From Anaerolineae bacterium (lineage in GTDB: Bacteria > Chloroflexota > Anaerolineae > B4-G1), in contig JAUWNP010000154.1 of the NCBI GenBank assembly GCA_030612585.1, forward strand, positions 1 to 10,367: a stretch of DNA of 10,367 nt, in the 5' to 3' direction. Below the pieces are notes generated by a model. The model did not search any database. It had not been told where the DNA came from and saw only the letters and a list, made by a program, of their open reading frames with translations. The translations under genes and the position numbers were made by a program. Each line of letters starts with the position of its first letter. The first letter of the stretch is position 1. This document shows positions 1 through 6,179 of this stretch, one piece after another.

Positions 1-858
1 CTCGGCCCCCAACAAACTAGCAGCGATGAAAGAGGCCACCGCGACGATGGCCGTGCCGCCAGGGCCGCCCCCGTACCCGCCGACCAGTGGTGTGAACGCG
101 ACGTAGAGCGGGCAGCCGTAGGCCAGGTAGTAGGCCATCCGAGTCATCGTCACGTCGTCCACCTGCAACTCGGAGATCAACACCATTGCGCGGGGGTCCG
201 TTTTGCGCAGTCCCCAGGCCTCGTTGGTGCAGGCGATCTCGTTGAGCGCCATCACCGCGTGACCGCAGATCGGCATCCCTGGCCGCCCGGCCCGCCGCAC
301 CGCCTCGCGCGACCACTGGCCGTAAAGCACCGCCGCCCGGCTGGAGAGACCCGAGTTGGGACGGATCATCTGCCCGTCCAGTTCCTTCAGGTAGCCCGGC
401 AGGAAGAGACAGTCAATGATGCGCTCCTGCGCAAAGGCTTCATTGAGCCTGACGTACATATTCTCGTGTGTGTCGGCGTTGAACGGGCCACTGAAGATGA
501 AGGGACGGCGCGGGTCTCCGACGTCGCGGTGATGTATCGTGACCACGTCTTTGCCTTCGCCCATCGTCAACCGGGCCGGCGCAAAACGGAGCGCGTGCTC
601 GACCTCTTCTGGAGTGAACTCGATAACGCGGCGGCTGTTCATGCCATAGAAGCCAGCGGTCAGTAGTAACTCCTTGCCCGCCTCCCAACAGCGGTCCGCC
701 AGGTCGTCGTCGAGGTTGACCAGCGTCTTGCCGTCCCACCTGACGTCGTACTTTTTCTGCAGTTTCATCACGTTCGCCGCGACCCGCTTCATCAGGAAGT
801 CGTTGGCATCCATCAGTGGGCCAGTCTCTGCACGCTTTGCTACCTCTTTGAAATTCAT
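1..858 (-). CDS. MtmB-family (monomethylamine:corrinoid) methyltransferase homologue without pyrrolysine, 3' end outside window
   Basis: The first 286 codons are visible and run off the left edge; MtmB is usually about 458 residues. The ATG at 858 follows a GGAG Shine-Dalgarno by four bases. Similarity to MtmB is clear through the visible part: FTPEEVEHAL (81-90), MGEGKDVVTIHHRDVGDP (99-116), AGRPGM (190-195), SELQVD (229-234) and GGYGGG (260-265) match, from memory, the order of TEDEIWDAI, LGTGRDAVNVRKRSVGD, AGRPGM, NELKID and GGYAGG in methanogen MtmB. MtmB moves the methyl of monomethylamine to a cognate corrinoid protein and needs pyrrolysine encoded by TAG. Here there is no in-frame TAG; the equivalent site falls at Ala214 or Trp215, depending on the anchor used. 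The chemistry may therefore differ, as in pyrrolysine-free MttB relatives. The corrinoid protein gene lies just upstream, 54 bases away, and is the probable partner. Family assignment is firm; the substrate is unknown. Confidence 0.85.
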   Translation of the reverse strand, partial: MNFKEVAKRAETGPLMDANDFLMKRVAANVMKLQKKYDVRWDGKTLVNLDDDLADRCWEAGKELLLTAGFYGMNSRRVIEFTPEEVEHALRFAPARLTMGEGKDVVTIHHRDVGDPRRPFIFSGPFNADTHENMYVRLNEAFAQERIIDCLFLPGYLKELDGQMIRPNSGLSSRAAVLYGQWSREAVRRAGRPGMPICGHAVMALNEIACTNEAWGLRKTDPRAMVLISELQVDDVTMTRMAYYLAYGCPLYVAFTPLVGGYGGGPGGTAIVAVASFIAASLLGAE

Positions 859-879
859 TTTGCTCCTTCGCCCCCTTTC

Positions 880-913
880 AGAAACCAGGTTTTTTCCGAA
901 AAACCTGGTTTCT
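880..913. repeat. Palindromic hairpin repeat, copy 1
   Basis: A perfect 15-bp stem (AGAAACCAGGTTTTT at 880-894 against its complement at 899-913) closes a 4-base loop. Its outermost base is shared with the TGA stop of the corrinoid protein gene. It is identical to the copy at 1600-1633. There is no T-tract after the stem in the direction of transcription, so it does not look like a classical rho-independent terminator. A dispersed REP-like element or an mRNA-processing or stabilising hairpin fits better. Confidence 0.9.
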
Positions 914-1578
914 CAAACCTGCGCCCATTCCTCCCGGCGGCTATCCAGCACCTTAACCGCCTCAACCGCGTCGCGGGCGTAACCGTTCGCGCCGATTTTG
1001 TCTGCCCACGCTTGCGTCACGGGCGCGCCGCCGACCAGGATGAAGTACTTCTCGTCGAGCCCTTTGTTCCGCAGCAACTCAACCACGTCTCGTTGAAAGA
1101 GCATCGTTGTCGAGAGCAGTGCGGACATGGCGATAACGTCGGCTCCAAGTTCCTCGGCCGCCTGAATGAACCGAGTACAGGGCACCTCGACGCCCAGGTC
1201 GTGTACATCGTATCCGTTGGCCTGCAGCATCGCCGCGACGACCGTCTTGCCGATGTCGTGGATGTCCCCCTCGACGGTGCCCAGGACGATCACGCCCTTC
1301 TTCTCCAGCACGCCACCGCTGGCCTTCATCGCTTCTTCCAACACTCCCATGCCCGCTTTCATCGCGTCGGCCGCCATCACGAGTTGCGGCAGGAAAATCT
1401 CCATCTGATCAAATGCCTCGCCCAGTTCACGGATTGGCGCGGCGAAGCCCTTCTCCACGGCTTTGACCGGGTCCAGTCCGGCAGCGACGGCCTCTTCGGC
1501 CGCGGCCTCCGCCGCGTCCCGGTCGTACTCCTCAATGCTGGCTTGCATCTTGGCGTAAATCTCTTCAGCAGTTGACAT
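913..1578 (-). CDS. Methyltransferase cognate corrinoid protein (MtmC/MttC/MtgC type)
   Basis: This 221-residue protein has the usual size and layout of the corrinoid shuttle proteins of methylamine, betaine and methanol metabolism. Residues about 5-90 form the helical B12-binding cap domain and about 93-215 the Rossmann-like cobalamin domain. The domain carries the DxHxxG motif (D105, H107, G110; His107 is the predicted lower cobalt ligand), the SxL motif (S152-L154) and the GG turn (183-184). The protein accepts a methyl group on Co(I) from an MtxB-type enzyme and gives it to an MtxA-type enzyme. It lies between the ornithine cyclodeaminase-like gene and the MtmB homologue, and could serve both that enzyme and the MttB homologue encoded upstream. 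The ATG at 1578 has a strong AGGAGGAGGT site. The TGA stop touches a hairpin repeat. No second corrinoid protein is visible. Confidence 0.95.
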   Translation of the reverse strand: MSTAEEIYAKMQASIEEYDRDAAEAAAEEAVAAGLDPVKAVEKGFAAPIRELGEAFDQMEIFLPQLVMAADAMKAGMGVLEEAMKASGGVLEKKGVIVLGTVEGDIHDIGKTVVAAMLQANGYDVHDLGVEVPCTRFIQAAEELGADVIAMSALLSTTMLFQRDVVELLRNKGLDEKYFILVGGAPVTQAWADKIGANGYARDAVEAVKVLDSRREEWAQV

Positions 1579-1599
1579 GTGTTACCTCCTCCTGCGTAC

Positions 1600-1633
1600 A
1601 GAAACCAGGTTTTTTCCGAAAAACCTGGTTTCT
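1600..1633. repeat. Palindromic hairpin repeat, copy 2
   Basis: This is identical in all 34 bases to the copy at 880-913: 15-bp perfect stem, 4-base loop. It lies five bases downstream of the TAA stop of the ornithine cyclodeaminase-family gene and just before the ribosome binding site of the corrinoid protein gene. Confidence 0.9.
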
Positions 1634-1638
1634 TGTCC

Positions 1639-2643
1639 TTATCCAAACAGCCCCAGTTTCGTTCCAATCCCCTTCTCCACCGCCAACTGGTACACCTTGT
1701 GGCAGACGCAGACGTCCTCAGTGCCCATTCCGATTGGGGAGAAGAAGATACGCTCCTCGGACCCCTCGCGGCCTGGAGCATCCCCGCACACGATAGCGCC
1801 CAGTTCGACGATGTCCTCCTCCTTGATCATCCCCTGTGCGATCATCAGCGCGATCACCGGCGTTCCACGGTGCAGGACGTGTTCGAGGCCATCCACAACG
1901 ATCTTATCCGAGTTCTGGACGACGGCGAACTCCTCCTCCTGGTAGGAACCGACGGCAGCGAAGAAACTTCCCGGCTTCATCCAGGCATCCTTGACGATGG
2001 GTTCGTCGGCCACGGTCACGGTGACGACGACGTCGGCGTCCCGCACGGCGGCCTCGGCGCTATTCACAGCCTGGACGTCCAGCGCCAGCCTCTCGCTCAT
2101 CTCCGTGGCATACCGCTCGGCTGTCTCGCGGCGGATGTCGAAGGCGCGCGCCTCCTTCAGCCCCGGAAGCGCGACCTTCAACGCCTCCAACTGCGTCCGC
2201 GCCTGCACGCCCGCGCCGATCATAGCCACCGATTCCGCGTCGGGCCGGGCCATGTATTTCGCCCCCACGCCGGTCACCGCGCCGGTGCGCATGGCGCTGA
2301 GCAGCGTGCAGTCCATGATCGCCAACGGGATCCCTTTCCAGGAATCGTTCAGGATGAAGAACCCGGTCGCACGGGGCAAACCGTGGAGCATCGGGTTCTT
2401 CGGGAAACCGGCGATCCACTTGATGCCAAAAGCGTCGTAATCGCCGCCCACGTAAGCGGGCATGGCGTTGCCCCGCCCGCGCTCCCGCTCGCCCATGTCG
2501 AGCACTATCTTGTGGGGCAGTTTGGTCTGGCCCTGGTGGTGCAGCCGGAACGAATCTTCCACCGCGCCCATCACCATCGGCATATCCACACCCGTGGCGC
2601 GGACGTCGGCCTGAGTTAGATACAGAAATTTGATGTCGTTCAT
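1639..2643 (-). CDS. Ornithine cyclodeaminase / mu-crystallin family NAD(P)-dependent enzyme
   Basis: The 334 residues match the normal length of this family. Visible signatures are the substrate-pocket lysine region GIKWIAGFP (73-81, K75), SAMRTGA (116-122, R119), the dinucleotide-binding loop IGAGVQART (142-150) and the C-terminal IGMGTED (304-310, D310). The family includes ornithine cyclodeaminase (ornithine to proline plus ammonia), alanine dehydrogenase of archaea, ketimine and pyrroline-2-carboxylate reductases and N-substituted amino acid synthases, so the sequence alone does not fix the substrate. Placed directly upstream of the corrinoid protein and MtmB homologue, it may form or break a C-N bond on the amine that these enzymes demethylate; this is inference. 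The ATG at 2643 is preceded by AGGAGG ten bases upstream. The gene is soluble, with no signal peptide or membrane segment. Confidence 0.9.
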   Translation of the reverse strand: MNDIKFLYLTQADVRATGVDMPMVMGAVEDSFRLHHQGQTKLPHKIVLDMGERERGRGNAMPAYVGGDYDAFGIKWIAGFPKNPMLHGLPRATGFFILNDSWKGIPLAIMDCTLLSAMRTGAVTGVGAKYMARPDAESVAMIGAGVQARTQLEALKVALPGLKEARAFDIRRETAERYATEMSERLALDVQAVNSAEAAVRDADVVVTVTVADEPIVKDAWMKPGSFFAAVGSYQEEEFAVVQNSDKIVVDGLEHVLHRGTPVIALMIAQGMIKEEDIVELGAIVCGDAPGREGSEERIFFSPIGMGTEDVCVCHKVYQLAVEKGIGTKLGLFG

Positions 2644-2673
2644 AGAATTGTGGCCTCCTGAGCTTGTGCGTCT

Positions 2674-2710
2674 ACACAGAGTTGCACAGAGAATTCAGAG
2701 TTACACAGAG
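2674..2710. repeat. Degenerate CACAGAG tandem repeat
   Basis: Four imperfect units spaced about ten bases apart (ACACAGAG at 2674, CACAGAG at 2685, TCAGAG at 2695, ACACAGAG at 2703) fill the gap just downstream of the glycosyltransferase stop. The last unit, TTACACAGAG (2701-2710), has an exact inverted copy at 3570-3579 on the other side of that gene. Confidence 0.75.
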
Positions 2711-2712
2711 GG

Positions 2713-3525
2713 TTATAACGGCTGGGAGCTGGCATCGTGCTCACAAAGTTCACTCAATAGCGCATCACGCCGGTTGGCCTTCATTTCATCCCAATGCTTG
2801 GTGGGTTCCCAGACATACGAGACACAAAAGAAATGAAGCACCATTTTGGATGATATGATGTGTCTCAACCCGTGAGTTCTCATCACCTTCGTCACAATCT
2901 TGAAGGTGTCAAGGTACTCTTCACCATTCGCCCAGAGATATTTCACGCACGACAGACCTATCTCTTTCACAACGCACCTGAACAGCTCTGTATTCTTGAC
3001 GAGTGCACAGCATGGATGAAGCCTTGTTTCGTAGAGATCGGGAATGGCCCTCCTCGTCTCCTCCGGTATTTCGACTACGCCGTCCCACGACATTCTTGGC
3101 CCTATGCCAAATACGTCCGTCCCTCCTTCCAACTCCTCCAGCATGGCGTTGAGCGTGTTGCCTTCCACAAAGCACACGTCTGCATCCAAGAATAGATAGT
3201 GTGTGCAGTCCGGGTGCTCCAAAACAAACCTGCTCAACACTTCTCCGTGCGAGTTGTTTTCGGTCTCTGTAGTAAATCCTGACTGCACAATCGGAATTCG
3301 CTTACTCTCCGCGTATGCTCCCAAGTCGGTCATATCGTCCTGTGAAGCGTTGTCAAACACGGTCACTGACAGGTTCAAGTCTGACAAATGCCTCGCAAAC
3401 AGCGACCGCAACATCAACTCCATATAGCGAGAGGTGTTGTGATTCACCGTAACGGCTTCAATGTGGTAAGAGGACAAGTTTCTCATACTCAAGCGATGCC
3501 CGCTAACTATGTCATCATGAAACAC
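2713..3525 (-). CDS. GT2-like glycosyltransferase
   Basis: The protein (270 residues from the GTG at 3525) has the GT-A plan of family 2 glycosyltransferases: a first strand HIEAVTVNHN (21-30), VTVFDNASQDD (54-64) for the nucleotide-sugar pocket, YLFLDADVCF (110-119) with the DxD metal motif (D114, D116), and LHPCCALVKNTELF (169-182) in the acceptor half. It would move a sugar from a nucleotide donor to an unknown glycan acceptor in the cytoplasm; no membrane segment is seen. The start is doubtful. No good ribosome binding site precedes GTG 3525, and the in-frame ATG at 3486 (giving 257 residues and beginning MRNLSSYHIE) suits the fold equally well. Base composition is near 48% GC in sampled lines against about 60% or more in neighbours. 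The gene splits the methyltransferase cluster and is flanked by an inverted repeat, which suggests acquired cargo rather than a pathway member. Confidence 0.8.
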   Translation of the reverse strand: MFHDDIVSGHRLSMRNLSSYHIEAVTVNHNTSRYMELMLRSLFARHLSDLNLSVTVFDNASQDDMTDLGAYAESKRIPIVQSGFTTETENNSHGEVLSRFVLEHPDCTHYLFLDADVCFVEGNTLNAMLEELEGGTDVFGIGPRMSWDGVVEIPEETRRAIPDLYETRLHPCCALVKNTELFRCVVKEIGLSCVKYLWANGEEYLDTFKIVTKVMRTHGLRHIISSKMVLHFFCVSYVWEPTKHWDEMKANRRDALLSELCEHDASSQPL

Positions 3526-3538
3526 AGTTGCTCAACAT
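3515..3538 (-). other. Possible leader ORF or frameshifted start of the glycosyltransferase
   Basis: A strong Shine-Dalgarno-like AGGTGAGGA lies six bases before an ATG at 3538. That frame encodes only MLSNCVS before TGA at 3515-3517, and overlaps the apparent GTG start of the glycosyltransferase in another frame. It may be a chance ORF, a translationally coupled leader, or the true start separated from the gene by a frameshift or a base error. Confidence 0.25.
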
Positions 3539-3569
3539 GTCGTTCCTCACCTCTTATTCCTCTACGTAT

Positions 3570-3607
3570 CTCTGTGTAAATGCGTGATGCGCGATTTACG
3601 TTTCACG
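3570..3607. repeat. Mixed intergenic repeat (CTCTGTGTAA plus CGTGATGCG family)
   Basis: CTCTGTGTAA at 3570-3579 is the exact reverse complement of 2701-2710. Directly next to it a CGTGATGCG-type segment ends in ACGTTTCACG (3598-3607), whose complement CGTGAAACGT recurs at 7025-7034. The repeat runs into the last codons (KRET, stop) of the MttB homologue, so that gene's tail is partly repeat-encoded. Confidence 0.65.
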
Positions 3608-5056
3608 TTTTCGCGTTTCCCGCTCTTCCACCTCGCGAACGATACGCTCCAACTCCGCCTCAACGGTAGCGTCCAGCGGGTCAACCTGGTGCTCGGCCAG
3701 AATCTGCTCTACCCGCTCGTGGGCGCGATCCGCCACTCCTTTGCTGCCTGCCTCCTCCCACTTCTCGCGCGTCTGACGGTCGCCCAGCGGCGGGATGAAC
3801 TGCTCGCTTTCGAGGAACTGCATGGTGTGGCGCTGGCTGAGGAAGTGACCACCGGGGCCAACCCGGTCTATCACGTCCAACGCCAACGTCATCTTGTTGA
3901 CGTCAACGCCCTCCAGTACCCGGTAAAGTCCCCCGACGATCTCGTCGTCAATGACCAGGCTCTCCTTGCTGATGGTCAATGCGCCCTCCATCGTGCCAGG
4001 GTAGAAGATCTTGTTGACACCACCCAGCACGGCCATCGTGAGCACCGTCGCCTTTTCGTAGCCTGCCTGGATGTCGAGCAACTTCGAGTCGGTGGCCGAG
4101 GCGGTGCCCCGGCAAGGGATGCCGTAGAAATGGGCGATCTGCGCGCTGGCGACGTTGATCAACCCCATCTCAACTGCACCGATAGCGATGCGCCCCACGC
4201 GCATGTCCATAATCGAGCCACAGGTGCCGTACCAGACGGGGTTGCCTGGATTGGCGAGTTGGATGATGGTGATGCCGCTGACGACGTCGGCCGCCTGCTG
4301 AGCCAGCAGCCCTGCCAGTGTCACCGGTGACGTGGCCCCTGCCTGCGGCTCACTGGTCACGTCAATGGGCAAACCGTACTTGGCGAACTCCAACGCCCCC
4401 TCCATCTGATCGCGGTCGTGATGGAGCGGTGCGACGGGGTTGTCGGTGGTGAAAGTGAACGGCTTACGTCGGAACTCAGACTCGCCGCCGGCAATCACAG
4501 TAACCATCCGCAGACAATCCTCGGCCAGAATCCGCTCGCGGGAGGTCGCCTTGACCACCTTGCTGGAATTACGCACCGACGCCAAATAGCCGTAGACGTG
4601 AGTCGCGCGGATCGGCACGCCGTCTATCTGCGGCATGATAGCGCCGGAGTGGAGCAGGTGATAGTGAGGCAAAGCGTCGGCCAGTTTGACCAGGTGGCCG
4701 ACGTCCTCCAGCGTCGTGCGATGCGTCGTGCCGGTGGCATAGTCGTAGCAGTTGAGCCGGCCGATCATCGGCTCGTAGTGCAGCGATCGCGTCGTCACGT
4801 GTACGTCGTTGGCTGGGTTGCGAGCGTAGACGGTGAACGAGGATGGCGCTCGCTTCAACGCCTCCTCGACGATATAGCCGGGAATGCGGCAGATCATCGT
4901 CTCATCATCCACACACGCGCCGGCCTGGCGTAACAGGTCACGGGCGACTGGTGCTTTGACCAGCACCCCTGTGTTCCACAGGATCTCTAACGCCGCTTGA
5001 TGGATGTCATGGATCTGCTCATCGGAGAGAATCCTCAATTCAGGTCGAAAGTTCAC
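3596..5056 (-). CDS. MttB-superfamily (trimethylamine/betaine-type) corrinoid methyltransferase without pyrrolysine
   Basis: At 486 residues it matches the length of MttB and MtgB proteins. Family features are ILSDEQIHDIHQAALEIL (9-26), the YDYATG/TTLEDV region (104-119), ADALPHYHLLHSG (126-138), VWYGTCG (274-280), CRGTASATDSKLLD (315-328) followed by QAGYEK (330-335), and PGGHFLSQRHTM (401-412). In methanogen MttB, pyrrolysine sits just before the conserved DSK segment. Here that site reads SAT with no TAG, as in the pyrrolysine-free enzymes MtgB, MtpB and MtcB that demethylate glycine betaine, proline betaine and carnitine. A quaternary amine substrate is thus the best guess, with the methyl passed to a corrinoid protein. 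The GTG at 5056 has AGGAG seven bases upstream and lies 21 bases after the dehydrogenase stop, which indicates co-transcription. The charged C-terminus (REVEERETRKRET) runs into a repeat. Confidence 0.93.
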   Translation of the reverse strand: MNFRPELRILSDEQIHDIHQAALEILWNTGVLVKAPVARDLLRQAGACVDDETMICRIPGYIVEEALKRAPSSFTVYARNPANDVHVTTRSLHYEPMIGRLNCYDYATGTTHRTTLEDVGHLVKLADALPHYHLLHSGAIMPQIDGVPIRATHVYGYLASVRNSSKVVKATSRERILAEDCLRMVTVIAGGESEFRRKPFTFTTDNPVAPLHHDRDQMEGALEFAKYGLPIDVTSEPQAGATSPVTLAGLLAQQAADVVSGITIIQLANPGNPVWYGTCGSIMDMRVGRIAIGAVEMGLINVASAQIAHFYGIPCRGTASATDSKLLDIQAGYEKATVLTMAVLGGVNKIFYPGTMEGALTISKESLVIDDEIVGGLYRVLEGVDVNKMTLALDVIDRVGPGGHFLSQRHTMQFLESEQFIPPLGDRQTREKWEEAGSKGVADRAHERVEQILAEHQVDPLDATVEAELERIVREVEERETRKRET

Positions 5057-5077
5057 TGTTGGACTCCTACGGACAAA

Positions 5078-6118
5078 CTACATTGTCACGACGACACGAT
5101 ATGTGTCAGGCCGCATTGCCGCCTGTAACCCCTCCTCCAGTCTCTCAAAGGGCAGCACCAGTGAGATGAACGGCTTGAGGTCAATCAGCCCTTGGGAGAT
5201 CAAACGCACAGTCTGGAGCACGTCTTTCTTGTCCTGGCTCATCGTGCCGGTCAGCACGATCTCTTTGCTATGGAAGGGATTGGGATCAATCGAGATCTTC
5301 GTGCCGCGCGGATGGATGCTGGCGTAGACGTGGACACGCCCGCCCTTGGCGACTGCCTCCACTGCCTCTTCCACCGCCGAGGCGACGCTCACCGCGCAGA
5401 AGATCACGTCCGCGCCGCGATCGCCGGTCAACGCTTTCACCTGGTCGGCAAAGGAGTCCTGCGTTGGGTCAATGACGGCGTCGGCGCCTATCTCCCTGGC
5501 GAAGGCTGCCCGTTCAGGGTTGGGCTCGCTGACGAAAACCCGTGCGCCGATCTGCTTGGTGAGCAGGAGATGGAACATTCCCATCACACCCGCTCCCACG
5601 ACAACCACGTTGTCGGCCCGCTCGACCCGGGCCTGGCGCACGCTGCGCACGACGCAGGCCAGCGGTTCTGTCAGGCAGATCTCCTCGAACGACGTCTCGT
5701 TATTGGCCTTGTACAGTTGGTAATCTTCGAGGAGGATGTACTCTGCCAGGCCGGCGGGGCCGGGCACATCGGTCTCGCTGAAGGGCTTGCGCATGTTGTC
5801 GCAGATGTTGTCCAGACCGCGCCGACAGGACTCGCAATAGCCACAGCGGGTCAGCACTGAGGCCATCACCCGATCGCCGATTTGCGCGTCGGTGTGGACG
5901 TATTGGCCCAGTTTGACCAGTTCACCTGATACCTCGTGTCCACCGGCCAGGGGATAGAACTGCTCCTCGCCGGAATACTCCCGTTGCTCCCACGTACACA
6001 ATGCACATGCTTTCACCTTCACCAGCGCCTGGCGGGAACCGGGCTCAGGGATGGGAAGTTCGTCAAAGCGGATTTGTCTGGGTCCGACGAATACTGCTCG
6101 CTTGTAGGTTTTCATCAT
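5078..6118 (-). CDS. Zinc-dependent medium-chain dehydrogenase (alcohol/polyol type)
   Basis: From the ATG at 6118 the protein has 346 residues, typical of the threonine/sorbitol dehydrogenase group. The GroES-like half holds the catalytic zinc region ACALC (37-41), GGHE (59-62, H61 and E62) and the structural zinc cysteines C92, C95, C98 and C106. The Rossmann half has VVGAGVMG (173-180) and SEPNPERAAFAREIGAD (197-213), with a glutamate after the second strand that favours NAD(H). It would oxidise a secondary alcohol or polyol, or the sugar phosphate made by the PTS upstream. The frame is open further, to 6217, but those 33 residues are the hairpin repeat read as protein (REKPGFSEKTRFL). AAAGGAG six bases before 6118 settles the start; ATG 6115 is the only close rival. 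It lies between the aldolase and the MttB homologue in the same run. Confidence 0.93.
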   Translation of the reverse strand: MMKTYKRAVFVGPRQIRFDELPIPEPGSRQALVKVKACALCTWEQREYSGEEQFYPLAGGHEVSGELVKLGQYVHTDAQIGDRVMASVLTRCGYCESCRRGLDNICDNMRKPFSETDVPGPAGLAEYILLEDYQLYKANNETSFEEICLTEPLACVVRSVRQARVERADNVVVVGAGVMGMFHLLLTKQIGARVFVSEPNPERAAFAREIGADAVIDPTQDSFADQVKALTGDRGADVIFCAVSVASAVEEAVEAVAKGGRVHVYASIHPRGTKISIDPNPFHSKEIVLTGTMSQDKKDVLQTVRLISQGLIDLKPFISLVLPFERLEEGLQAAMRPDTYRVVVTM

Positions 6119-6135
6119 TGATGACTCCTTTGTTG
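6113..6135 (-). promoter_or_regulatory. Ribosome binding site deciding the dehydrogenase start
   Basis: Read on the minus strand, AAAGGAG, then TCATCA, then ATGATG. This excludes the longer open frame that begins at 6217 and runs through the hairpin repeat. Confidence 0.8.
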
Positions 6136-6143
6136 GTAGGGCC

Positions 6144-6177
6144 AGAAACCGGGTTTTTTCCGAAAAACCCGGTTTCT
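6144..6177. repeat. Palindromic hairpin repeat, copy 3 (compensated variant)
   Basis: Same 15-4-15 plan as copies 1 and 2, with left arm AGAAACCGGGTTTTT. One base pair in the stem has changed on both sides (A to G at 6151 and T to C at 6170 on the plus strand), which keeps the pairing perfect. It begins two bases downstream of the TAG stop of the aldolase gene. Confidence 0.9.
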
Positions 6178-6179
6178 CT

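Noticed and set aside
1579..2619. Plus-strand open frame of 346 codons
   Set aside because: It lies antisense to the ornithine cyclodeaminase-family gene, has no recognisable domain and is rich in His, Arg and Gly as expected from a shadow of a GC-rich gene.
2701..3579. Insertion sequence around the glycosyltransferase
   Set aside because: There is no transposase, the inverted repeat is only 10 bp and belongs to a repeat seen several times on the left side; I keep it only as a sign of insertion.
3584..4330. Plus-strand open frame of 248 codons
   Set aside because: It is antisense to the well-supported MttB homologue and resembles no family I know.
880..6177. The three hairpins as rho-independent terminators
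   Set aside because: No T-tract follows the stem on the transcribed strand, and they lie inside a run of closely spaced genes on one strand.
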